This document shows, piece by piece, positions 1 to 10,600 of a DNA stretch of 64,000 bases; position 1 is the stretch's first letter, and each line of letters starts with the position of its first letter. Origin of the DNA: Draconibacterium mangrovi_A. Its GTDB lineage: Bacteria > Bacteroidota > Bacteroidia > Bacteroidales > Prolixibacteraceae. The stretch spans positions 372,001 through 436,000 of the forward strand of contig NZ_JBBIXN010000002.1 in assembly GCF_037646455.1 (NCBI RefSeq). The letters are read 5' to 3'. Below the pieces are notes generated by a model. That model did no database searches. It was not told where the DNA came from and was given only the letters and a program-made list of their open reading frames with translations. The position numbers were made by a program, and so were the translations under genes.

Positions 1-406
1 CAAAACAATTTACATAAGTGCTTTAGCGTTACGTTATTTTCTTGCCTGTTTAGTATATTTTGTATCGTTTTTCGAAATTCTATCATTGGTTTGTTAATCT
101 ACTTATATTTAAATAATAATCGCATAAATGATTGTTCAGAATCTGCCAAACGACAATATTTTATCGCTAAAAAACTCCAATTTACAAGTCAGTAAATCAC
201 ATCACGGATTGACTAAAAGTAACATCAAACAAGGTTAGACATATGTTTCTGATTAATGAAGATAGGTTAGAATTTTATCCTTAATCTATTATCGTGTCAT
301 AACATTGATATTTGTTAGATTTATCGATCCAGAGCCTTAAACTTAACACAACAGCGGAATTGATTCTTCCGGAAAAAAAATTTTATATCTTCTGCAGTAT
401 TCTTGC
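1..406. other. Non-coding AT-rich stretch at left edge
   Basis: I see no credible reading frame, RNA gene or strong hairpin in this 406-base stretch. It lies downstream of the minus-strand GH43 gene, so it may hold the 3' end of that transcript and the upstream region of a gene off the left edge. Base composition is strongly AT-rich, like the other host spacers. Confidence 0.5.
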
Positions 407-1378
407 TTAATCAATTGCAGGAACGCCGGTTTTAGTACGCTCGACCTTTATAATTTTGCCGTTCTCATCATACTCCAGTTTATCGACACAAACGCTGCGA
501 CGGAAAGGTCCTCCCGTTGGAGTGCCGGCGTTGTGATAAAAAATGTAGTCCTGTCCTTTGAACGTTACAATAGCTTGATGGTTTGTTGGTGAGTTGGTAA
601 TGGTATCATTAATTAAACCCTGATATTTCCAGGGACCTGTTACGCTTTTAGAAGTCGAATATTCGGTGGTAGAAGGATAGTGCGCCGCGTATGAGAGGTA
701 GTAGGTTTCACCCTTCTTGTGTATCCAGGGTGCTTCGAAGAAGTTTTTGGCTTCAACGGTTTCAACCGGCCCGTCGGTTTCAATCATGTTATCTTTCAAT
801 TTCACATAGCGTGCAGCATTCCACGAACCCCAATACATGTATACCTGCCCGTCATCGTCAACATAAACTGCCGGATCAATATTCAGAACGATCGAATTAG
901 TTGTTGTGTCGCAGATGATGGGTTGTCCGGAGGCATCTTTGTAAGGTCCCAGCGGGTGATCGGCAACTGCAACGCCAATTCCAAATCCTTCGTGTAAAAT
1001 CGCTGTCGTATCTTTTAACACCATCGGCACATACCACCAAAATTTTCCGTGATTTTCAACGCAGTGCCCGGCAAAAGCATTATGCGATGCCCAATCGAAA
1101 TCTTTAACACTTAGCTTTACACCATGATTGGTCCAGTTGACCATATCTGCCGTGGAAAACACGTACCATTTTTTCATAACAAATCCGTCTTCGCCCACAG
1201 GCACTTCATCTGATCCGGTAAACAGGTAAAGCGTGTCGTTGTATACGAGAACGCTGGGATCCGCAGTTAAGGGCTCTTCAAATAGCGGATTACCACTGTA
1301 CTCTGTGGTTTTTTCCTGACAATTCGTAAATAAAAAAATCGTGACAATTGTAACGAATAATAAAGATACTTTGCTCAT
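407..1378 (-). CDS. GH43 family glycoside hydrolase, lipoprotein
   Basis: Predicted glycosidase of family GH43, the five-bladed beta-propeller family of arabinosidases and xylosidases. The three expected acidic sites are visible: Asp40 in TADPS, Asp168 in NIDPAVYVDDDG and Glu215 in FFEAPWIH. The N-terminus has a hydrophobic segment ending FTNC (Cys20), a lipobox, so the enzyme is probably anchored to the membrane or cell surface. At 323 residues it is a single catalytic domain without a carbohydrate-binding module. It lies 62 bp downstream of a second GH43 gene of the same layout and in the same direction, which suggests tandem duplication and co-transcription with the GH27 gene. Substrate is not decided by sequence; arabinan or xylan side chains are likely given the family. 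Confidence 0.88.
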   Translation of the reverse strand: MSKVSLLFVTIVTIFLFTNCQEKTTEYSGNPLFEEPLTADPSVLVYNDTLYLFTGSDEVPVGEDGFVMKKWYVFSTADMVNWTNHGVKLSVKDFDWASHNAFAGHCVENHGKFWWYVPMVLKDTTAILHEGFGIGVAVADHPLGPYKDASGQPIICDTTTNSIVLNIDPAVYVDDDGQVYMYWGSWNAARYVKLKDNMIETDGPVETVEAKNFFEAPWIHKKGETYYLSYAAHYPSTTEYSTSKSVTGPWKYQGLINDTITNSPTNHQAIVTFKGQDYIFYHNAGTPTGGPFRRSVCVDKLEYDENGKIIKVERTKTGVPAID

Positions 1379-1440
1379 TTTTTTGGATTTGATTTGATCA
1401 ATAAAGAATTCAGAAGATTAAATTCCCGAATGTACACCCC

Positions 1441-2430
1441 TTATTTTAATTTTTGTACACCTTCAGTTGTCATTTGCACTCTTTTCAGGGTATTATCTTC
1501 GTTATAATACAAACGATCAATGCATACCGAACGGCTGTAACTACTTCCGTCAGTTTGTATCGCTCCGTTGTGGTAAATAAAATAGGGATTGCCCTTGAAT
1601 TCAACAATTGCCTGGTGATTAGTATTGCTGTTTCCCGCAATTTCATTCAGAATACCTTTGTATTCCCAAGGCCCGGTCACATTGTCAGACATGGCATAGG
1701 AGATCTTCTCGGGAAATCCACTGGCGTAAGTCAGGTAATATTTCCCATTGTGCTTGTGTATCCATGGGGCTTCCGTAAACCCAAAACCCTCAAAGTTGAT
1801 CCGTTTGATTTCACCATCAATCTCAATCATATTTTCCTTTAATTTGGCATAATAACATTGTCCGTTTCCCCAGAAAATCCATGCCTGACCGTCATCATCA
1901 ATGAATATTGCAGGATCGATACAAGCCCATGAATGTTGGGAATCGAAACAATCGTCATTTGTCAAAAGCGGTTTTCCCAGAGCATCCTTATACGGGCCCT
2001 CGGGGCGATCTGATACGGCCACTCCGATTCCAGACCAGTTGGTACTTACATACCAGTAATATTTTTCATTGCGCGCGACAACATGTGCAGCATAAGCATC
2101 ACCGCTTTTTGCCCACGAAAAATCGCTAATTTTTAAAGGCACCGGGTATTCTGTCCAGTTTTTCATATCGGTGGTTGAGAAAACCAGCCAGTCTTTCAGC
2201 TTATAGCCTTTTTGACCTCCGGCAAAATCGTGCCCGGTATATAACCAAAGCGTATCGCGCTCTACCCAGGCAGCAGGATCGGCTGTATATTTGTGCGTAA
2301 TAATCGGATTGCCATTTGATTCGAAGTTGTACAAGTTGTCGCCATCTGATTGACAGTAAGCAGTAAAAACTGCAAACACACCTAATAAAGTTGCTATCCC
2401 TCTCACTAAATTCTTAATCCTTAAATTCAT
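1441..2430 (-). CDS. GH43 family glycoside hydrolase (paralogue)
   Basis: Second GH43 beta-propeller glycosidase, 329 residues, a close structural paralogue of its downstream neighbour. Catalytic-site motifs are Asp51 in YTADPAAW, Asp172 in CIDPAIFIDDDG and Glu220 in FTEAPWIHKHNG. The N-terminus carries a hydrophobic export signal with a possible lipobox at Cys26 (TAYC); a simple cleaved signal peptide is also possible. It starts 22 bp downstream of the GH27 stop codon, so GH27, GH43 and GH43 look like one transcription unit read leftward. The exact linkage cut cannot be told from the sequence. Confidence 0.88.
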   Translation of the reverse strand: MNLRIKNLVRGIATLLGVFAVFTAYCQSDGDNLYNFESNGNPIITHKYTADPAAWVERDTLWLYTGHDFAGGQKGYKLKDWLVFSTTDMKNWTEYPVPLKISDFSWAKSGDAYAAHVVARNEKYYWYVSTNWSGIGVAVSDRPEGPYKDALGKPLLTNDDCFDSQHSWACIDPAIFIDDDGQAWIFWGNGQCYYAKLKENMIEIDGEIKRINFEGFGFTEAPWIHKHNGKYYLTYASGFPEKISYAMSDNVTGPWEYKGILNEIAGNSNTNHQAIVEFKGNPYFIYHNGAIQTDGSSYSRSVCIDRLYYNEDNTLKRVQMTTEGVQKLK

Positions 2431-2452
2431 TTCTTTTATAAATTACTATGTT

Positions 2453-4351
2453 CTATCTCGATTCTGAAATGCGATATAATTTTGCTCCGTGATAATTCAC
2501 AACTGAAGTATACCCGGAACCGGAAAATATTCCAACATCTTTCTTCTCCCACAGATCGCGAATGTTACATTCCCCACCGAATCCTAAATCATTTAAGTCT
2601 ACCGGGATGGAAACTGTAGCGTTTTTGTCGGCTTCGGTTGGAGTTGGGTCGGTAGTAGAAACCATGAACTCCACCGTTGAACCACCCTGATGATCTGTTC
2701 CGCCAATATCCAAACCTGCAAAAGCCTTAAAGCGTGTACTGTTCTTCGGAATTGTATAAACTATAATGGATCGTGAATGTGTCCCTATTCCCTTTTCATA
2801 AATTGTCCCTTTCACATTCAACGGATTCCCGGTAATACTTTTATTCAGGCCAATGGTTCCCCACCCTGCTCCGGCTGACTCCCATTCTATATCGGTGAGT
2901 TGGATGGAATCACCGTTATCGAGATAAACCACAGGATTTATCCAGTTGGCATGATCGTAAGCATAGCCGTCTCCGCCATCATTTACAATGAGATATAGAC
3001 GTTCGCTGCCTGCGGGCAATTCAATATCAATGTTTTCTCCAAATCCATCAGTGAGCGGCGATACAGTTCCACTCCGGTACAACAAGTCTTTTGTTATTAC
3101 AAAGCCATCGCCGGCACTGTTAAAAAGTGCCAGAAACTTATCACCGCTTTCAGGATCGTCAGCCGTCCAGGCAATCAGGTCATTTTCGTTATACCACTCT
3201 TTGTTATTGACGGAATTGGCATGCATCTCCAATACTTCATCGTTGGTCAGCAAAGTATTGGTAAAATCATTATTATCGGGCAGGTTTCCGCCAAACATTA
3301 AAGGTGACTTGAAAATGGTCCATAGCGTCATCAGCGTATACTGTTCATCTTCTGTGAAGTTGGTATAACGGTTGCTAGCGCGTTCTCCACGGATGAATTT
3401 TCCCATCGGAAGCATATCGGCATCGGGCCAGGCTCCGGGTTGAATATAGGGCGCCCACTCGGCACATTTCCCAAATGAATAATTCAGTTGGGCCCAATTG
3501 TCCCAAAAATCATCGATTGTCCGCCACATATTGGCATTTGCTGCCGCATGTGCATGCTCATCTATCGGAGTAGCTCCCGGAGACATACTGAAAACGATAG
3601 GTCTTCCGGTTTGATCAATAGCTTTTCGGATCATTTCAATCTCATCGTCGTGATAAGGACGCGACAGATCGTCGACCTTTACATAATCTACTCCCCAGGA
3701 AGCATATAAATCGAAAATGGAATTGTAATATTCCTGAGCACCGGATTTGCCGGCCACGATGGTATAATTGTCCTGCAGCCAGGTACATTCGTGATCGGTT
3801 GAATAAATGTCGGCTGCCGTAAAGCTTGTTCCTTTTATTGGAAGTTCGTTAAACACGGCTTCTTTGGGCACTCCCCTCATAATATGAATACCAAATTTCA
3901 GACCCAGCCCGTGAATATAATCGGCCAGTGGTTTGAATCCGGCTCCGTTTGCTGCTGACGGGAAACGCTTTGGTGAAGGCAAATAACGGCCATATTCATC
4001 AATTATAAAGGTTGAATTCTTGTAGGCATTGTAATGCCCGGTGGTTTGGTTATCGACGTACCAGCGAATGTCGACGACTATGTACTCCCAACCGGATTCT
4101 TTTAGATTAGCAGCCATATAATCGGCATTTGCTTTTACCTCCTCTTCCACCACCGAAGGGCCAAAGCAATCCCAGCTGTTCCAGCCCATGGGAGGTGTAA
4201 GTGCCCAGGTCCTGAATTCTGCCAGTGAGGACTCATCCTGCTTTTTCGAACTTGAACATGCCCAAAAAAATGGAAGCATTAAACCGAGTATGCTAAGTAA
4301 GAAAAGGTTCCGTCTCGTAGTATTCTGTATAAGTCTTCGTTTAGTCATCAT
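2453..4351 (-). CDS. GH27-type alpha-galactosidase with C-terminal NPCBM-like domain
   Basis: Predicted retaining alpha-galactosidase of family GH27. The clan signature TPPMGWNSWDCFG is at about residues 52-64. The nucleophile region VDYVKVDD is at about 221-228 (Asp227 is the likely nucleophile), and the acid/base region MWRTIDD is at about 275-281. A lipobox (WACSS, Cys32) marks it as a lipoprotein. After the (beta/alpha)8 barrel and a beta-sandwich, roughly residues 485-630 resemble the NPCBM carbohydrate-binding module (KGIGTHSRS, FKAFAGLDIGG). It is the first gene of the leftward GH27-GH43-GH43 set, which suggests combined removal of galactosyl and pentosyl side chains from a plant or algal polysaccharide. 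Activity on related alpha-linked sugars such as beta-L-arabinopyranosides, known in GH27, cannot be excluded. Confidence 0.88.
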   Translation of the reverse strand: MMTKRRLIQNTTRRNLFLLSILGLMLPFFWACSSSKKQDESSLAEFRTWALTPPMGWNSWDCFGPSVVEEEVKANADYMAANLKESGWEYIVVDIRWYVDNQTTGHYNAYKNSTFIIDEYGRYLPSPKRFPSAANGAGFKPLADYIHGLGLKFGIHIMRGVPKEAVFNELPIKGTSFTAADIYSTDHECTWLQDNYTIVAGKSGAQEYYNSIFDLYASWGVDYVKVDDLSRPYHDDEIEMIRKAIDQTGRPIVFSMSPGATPIDEHAHAAANANMWRTIDDFWDNWAQLNYSFGKCAEWAPYIQPGAWPDADMLPMGKFIRGERASNRYTNFTEDEQYTLMTLWTIFKSPLMFGGNLPDNNDFTNTLLTNDEVLEMHANSVNNKEWYNENDLIAWTADDPESGDKFLALFNSAGDGFVITKDLLYRSGTVSPLTDGFGENIDIELPAGSERLYLIVNDGGDGYAYDHANWINPVVYLDNGDSIQLTDIEWESAGAGWGTIGLNKSITGNPLNVKGTIYEKGIGTHSRSIIVYTIPKNSTRFKAFAGLDIGGTDHQGGSTVEFMVSTTDPTPTEADKNATVSIPVDLNDLGFGGECNIRDLWEKKDVGIFSGSGYTSVVNYHGAKLYRISESR

Positions 4352-4689
4352 TGATATTTTTCTATTGATTTATTAAGCAGTAATCTGAAATAAACGGAAG
4401 TTATTTATAGTCGGGTGATGTTGTTTAGTTGTCGGTTTAGTCATCATTATTTATAAATGTGCTTCAATACTCAAAAGCAACAAATGTACATTGATTGGCC
4501 GATTCCTCTTAATACAAACTCAGCAAACAATAATCAGTAAATCAGCAACACAACGATAAAGGAAAAAACCGCAATCTTTTGCAATCTGTTCAACTATTGG
4601 ATTTCATTTTAATACATGAATAAAAAGGGCTGTCGAACAAATTTCGACAGCCCTTTTAAAACAAAACCTTTTATTAACTACCTATTAAA
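4352..4689. other. Intergenic region upstream of the GH27 operon
   Basis: This 338-base spacer should hold the promoter of the leftward GH27-GH43-GH43 genes in its left part, and it carries the terminator of the upstream 2269-residue gene at 4623-4657. I see no coding frame in it. I could not pick out a convincing Bacteroidota -7/-33 promoter pair. Confidence 0.5.
4623..4657 (-). terminator. Intrinsic terminator of the 2269-aa gene
   Basis: A perfect 15-bp inverted repeat (arms 4623-4637 and 4643-4657, core AAGGGCTGTCGAA) with a 5-base loop lies 33 bp past the stop codon of the large secreted protein gene. Read on the minus strand, the stem ends in a T run. It separates that gene from the GH27 operon. 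Confidence 0.85.
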
Positions 4690-7600
4690 TTATCTGGTTT
4701 TAAAGACTTTAAAAGTTCTTAATGTTTCCTGATTTTCAACCTTCAGGAGGTACATACCCCGGTCACGAACTGTAATAGTTTCCAGGTTATTCTCAATCTC
4801 CTTTTGAAGAACCAGTTTACCTGTCAGGTTGTAAACGGTAATCATGCCACGACTTCCGCTGGTTTCCACTTTAAAGTCACCACTTGAGTAGGTCGGGTAA
4901 ACCCTAATAGAAGCTTCTTTCCAGTCAATTGCCGATGTTGGAGCATCTACTTCGTACAATTCGTAATTATCCAGATATGCTTTCATACCTGTAGCTCCCT
5001 CACAGTTATTAAAGTACAAATTCTGACCACCGGTCAAAGTTCCGGTCTGCAATGTGGTATCGAACACAGCCCATTCGCCACCGGTGTTAATCTCCATTAC
5101 ATTTTCTTGCTCACCATTTACATACCATCCGTTGGTATTTATAGTAAACGAACCATCAACGGTTTTTACCATAAATTTGAGACGGTACCAAGTATCGCTC
5201 TTCATACCGGTTATAGCATAGTCAAGTGAAGCACCGTTAGGCCAGCAAACCTCCTGTCCGTCGGCATAGTAACAACTTGCACCGCAATAAGCATCTTCAC
5301 CTGTATAAATAGTGCGGTTCCCCCAGCCTGTATATGAATCGAGGCTGTTCATAAATGGATGTGAAATAAGATTTTCACGATCTGTAAACAGCGGTTCGAA
5401 GCAAAGCATATCTGCAGAAGCAACTACCGAAACAGATTCAGAAAGCGATCCACTCATGATAACAATTTCACCATCAAGTATATTTGCACTGCCATCGAAA
5501 GTTACGGTAACATCTACTCCTCCATCTGCAGTCACATCGGCTCCGCTTATGGTTGTCACTTCCACACCGTCAACGCTCAGGCTTAAACCTGTTGGAACGG
5601 TAAATGTGACATCCTCAAAATCAGAACCACTTCCCGTGATATTGAACACAGCTGTTGTATTGTCAACATCATCTAAGCTCATTGACTCTGTATCGACAAC
5701 AAAACTATTTGCATTTGTTTTATATAGTTTTACGTAGTCGAAGAACACTTTTGCATTATCACCGGATCCTGCACCAATGGCCTGAACACCAACCTGGATT
5801 TTTCCAGTGGTTTCTTCAGTAAGGATAAACTGAACTGAATCTTTTTCCCATACTCCTGATGCAAATGAAGCTTTAGAAGACAAAATCATGCTACCTTCAT
5901 TGGGTACCCAACCAAACAGACTGCTTCCTGCTTGCGTAGTGGCTGATGAATTATAGGTCATATTTTTCAGGATATATGTACCGGCGGGTAAAGTCACTTC
6001 CTGATAATAAGTAACATGACCTCCCCATGAAGCTTGAATACCCAAAACACCTTTTTCTTCTCCTGATTCTCCTTCAGAATCAAGAGATGGAATCATTCCA
6101 CCATTCAACATGCCGGTATATCCGCACTCAAACGTGGCAGAAGCTCTCCATTCAGTTCCTTCACCCATTGACCAGCCGGTTATCTCCATTGAAGACGCTC
6201 CGGTATTGTCGGTGGCCAAATTTATAGAATCAGCACCGGCAAGATAATTACATTCAATATTGAAGCCCGGATTATCAAGGTAATCATCTGTTACGTCATC
6301 GACAGATGTTGGTTCCTGCATGAAATTGATGGTATAAGTTGATGTACTACTTGAGTCGCCGGAGGTAACTACAACAGTAGCAGTTCCCGGAATAGCAGAT
6401 GCTTGTGTAATCTCAACCGTTGAACTCTCGTATTTTGCTACAGCTGCTACTACAGCACCTGCAACATCAGCTACCTCCACATCATAACTTAAAGTACCCG
6501 GATCAAAACCAGGAACTGATGTACCGTCCACGGTCAGAGCAGATAATTCTGAATTAGACAATGCTAAATAGTCATTGGCACGTTCTGCAACAGAATCAGC
6601 ATCCATTTCTCCATTGTAAATATTGAACTCATCGAGTGAGCAATTATAGTTTGGATCACCCCAGCCGTCAGGACCTTTAAAGATATTGGCCACTACATTA
6701 TCAATGGTAGAAATATAGTTTCCTCCTGTTGTTGTTTCAGCAATCAGTTCGCCATCTAAGTAATACTTTAATACATCTAAGGTTAATATTGCCACAACAT
6801 GATGAAGATTACCGTCATCTACCTCTACTGCATATTCAGCTTTCGGATTGGTATTGTCAACGGCAACCCTTGAACCAGTTCCACTAATTGTAGGTTGGAA
6901 CCAGAAACTCTTACTGCCACCTGTATTATTACCGAAGTAACATAACATGGTATAGCTGGTATTGGCATTATTAAATGATTCGATATAAGCTTCAACCGTA
7001 ATAGCATCGTATGTATTCAATGCAAGTTTGGCTGCATCAAGCGATATATAACCGTCTGTTGGTGTAGTTGCACCTGAAACAGTACATTTACCATCTGCGA
7101 TTGAAATTTTACTTCCGTTCAAATTACCATCAAGATCACCTATTACATCAGCTGCTGTTCCATCCTCAAAAGTATACGAGTGCCTTAAACTTAATTCAAC
7201 CGCTGGTTTAAATTCAATAGTATATGTTTTATGGATAGATCCATCCTCAGAAGTTACTTCCACGGTTGCCATTGCACTACCAGATGAAACATCAACTGCT
7301 CCGGTACCAACCACCGTTGCATTAGCATTACTTGGTACTGCTTCTACATTAATTGAGGTAGCACCGGCAGGAATGGTAACGAAATAGCTGGTTTTACCGG
7401 CATCAAAAGTTGGACTCATTTTTCCGGCATCAACAGTTAGAGAGGCTAAACTTGCATCTCTTTGCCCCAAAAACTCATTGGCTCGTTGAGCAATGGTATC
7501 GGCATCCAATGCACCTTCGTAAATATTGAATTCGTGCAACGAAACATTATAATTCGGATCGTTCCAGCCATTAACACCCCTGAAGATATTTGCAACATCG

Positions 7601-10600
7601 GTACCAATTGTGCTGATAAAATCGGCGCCTTGGGTCGATGCCTCAGCTAGAACTTCACCATCGAGATAATAGATGAGCTCATCGCTTGTAAGCACAGCTA
7701 CAAGGTGGTGTATCAGCCCGTCGTCTACTTCATATCCGCTTTTTATAGCATTTATGGTGGTGGTGCCGTTATTTGTTTCAACTCTGGTTTCGGTAGCACC
7801 TCTTGTTGGCTGAATCCAGAAACAACCATTGCCCGGTGTTGAAGTTCCGAAATAGGCTAACATGGTGTAGCCTGTATTTCGTGTATTACCCGTTTCTAAA
7901 AATGCTTCAATGGAAATTTCGGAATATTTATTAAGCGCTAATTTTGCACCATCTAATGAAATCCATCCATCACTATTTGATGTAGCTCCTGACACAGTTG
8001 CTTTGCCATCCGCAATGATAATTTTATTTCCACCAATTGTTCCGTTAAGCGTTCCAACCTGGTCAAATACTGTACTAAGGTTATAGGTACCATCTTCAAA
8101 TGTATACGAGTGAGTCAAGGTATAATATGAATCTGTAGCAACAATGTTAAGCAAATAGGTGCGGAAGTTTGTACTATCCCTAGAAGCTACAATCACTTCG
8201 GCTGTTGCGCTGTCATTTACCAAAGTGTAGGTTCCAATTCCGGTCAGACTTGCCTCAGGATCGCCTGTTTCAGCACTGATATCAACAGACCCGGTACCTG
8301 ATGGTACGATCAATTGATATTCCGTAGTCTCACTATCGAAGTCAGGTTTGAGAAATCCTGTACTTGCTGTCAATGAAGTTAATGATACATCGTCGAAATT
8401 GGGTTCAACCTGTACCCAGTAAGATCCTAATTTTCCACTTCTGGATCTAACAGTTATCTTCACAAGAAGAGCACTTCCATCGACCCTATATTCACCAGTT
8501 CCCTTAACAACAGCTGATTCAAAACGCGGAACTGCATTGATCTCAACAATACTGTCGGTTACTACTCCTAGCGAATATTTTAAATTATAGGCATCTCTTC
8601 CCGGCATAACGTCAGGGGTAATTTTCCCTTGCGGAGAAGTCAACGATATTAACTCGGTGTTATCACTCTCTATGTCATATAGCTCCCAGTTGTCGATATA
8701 GGCCTTCATACCATTAGCACTTCCGCAATTATTGAAGTATACAACGCCTGAACCTGGATATGCATTCGTGGTAAAAGTAGCCTCAAACGTCCTCCATTCC
8801 CCTTTTGTATCCGGAACCAGCAAATCTTGCCCCGATAGGTTTCCATCTGCATCTCCATAAATATTTGCTGCACCCATGTTGAAAGTACCATATGTTTTTA
8901 CTTTGGCACGTACCAGGTAAGTTGTATTCGGAAGCCAATCGATCGCTTTTGTATCCAGAGAACCTCCGTTTGGCCAGCAAAGTTCGCTACCGTCAATCTT
9001 TCCTGCTGATATGCCGCAATAGGCTTCCAAACCGTAAACGATACTACTATTACCCCAGCCACCATAATAAGAATCGTCGGTGATCTCGGGATCATCAATA
9101 AGATTAACAAGATCGTCATAACTTTGTGTGTAACAATTTGGATCTTCAATGACAAAGTCAACAGTGTAAGTCTTAGTAAATTGTCCGTTAACTGAAGTTA
9201 CCGTGACATCTGCAGATGTTGAACCACCAGAAACATCAACGTTTCCTTCACCGCTTACGGTTGCACCCAAAACAAGCGGTGTTGCACTAATATTTACGCT
9301 TGCTGTTCCCTGAGGAATTTCTACAACATAATGCAAGGTAGATTTTTCAAAATCCGGAGTCAAGGTACCCGTACTTACGGTAAGGGATGCCAAATTAGCA
9401 TCTGATTCGATTAATGCTGCAGCATGCGCAGCAATTGAGTCCGGATGCATAATCCCATCATAAATATTAAATTCATAAATCAATCCCTGCCAAGTTGGAT
9501 CTCCCCCCCAGGCATCGGATCCTTTTCCCAAATAGTTTTGTGCTTGATCAATTGTAAATCCACCACTAATGGCCCTTTGGTCATATCGTACACCGTCCCG
9601 GTATAACAACAAAGAATCCTTGGTTAAAATGGATACAATATGGTGTAAACTACCATCATTATGGTAAACATCGCGTCTAACAATTTCTTGTCCTGAGTAG
9701 GTTGTACGCATTTCTCTCCCCCAATGGCTTAACGCGGTATAGAAAGCATTGCTTCCTCCGTTTCCTCCAAAGTAACTTGTCCAGGTCCACGCGGTATTTG
9801 CTGTTGTTGATGCCTGAAAGAAATATTCTGTTGTAATTGCATCATACGAATTTAAATTAAGTGATGCTCCTGAGAAAGTAACATATTCTCCGTTGGCATC
9901 CAATACTAACGCTCCTCCGGAAACAGATGCACCACCTACTGCAGTACCATCTGCATCACCTATAACATCTGATAAATCTGTTTCAAAAGTATAAGAGTGC
10001 ATTAATTCAGGGATTTTAAAAAACAGTGTATAAGTTTTTGTTGTTCCATCAGCGGATTCCACAACAATATCAGTTGAACCAACGCCATCTGTTACTGGGA
10101 TTGATCCTGTTCCTGATAAGATAGTTGAAGTGGTCTTAACAGTTGTAGCGTCTACATCTACACTTGTTGTACCATTAGGTAATATTATATAGTACGATGT
10201 CGTTCCCGAGTCAAAACCCGGAGTCAGATTACCTTCAGACAAGGTAATACTTGATAAGCTTGCATTAGAAGCAGCCGGTGGGTAATAATACAACCTGAAA
10301 TTGTCAAAACCCGTCCAGTTAACATATGTGGTACCCTCCAACGTATATCCAAAGGTTAACGAACCATCTGTAACTTCAACGATATCGACAACATAATTAT
10401 CACCAACTGTGACTTCAGTAGAATCAGTTCCGCAAAAAACATATGCACCGGAATGCATTGGATTTGCACCTGCTTGTTGCACTGCATGCCCACTAATTTC
10501 AAGGTTATAAAAACCATTTGTCAGGCCTGTGACGGTTTGTGTAATAGATCCATTTGGCAGATAACCAACCGATCCGGTCCATCTTTCTGCATAAGTTGAA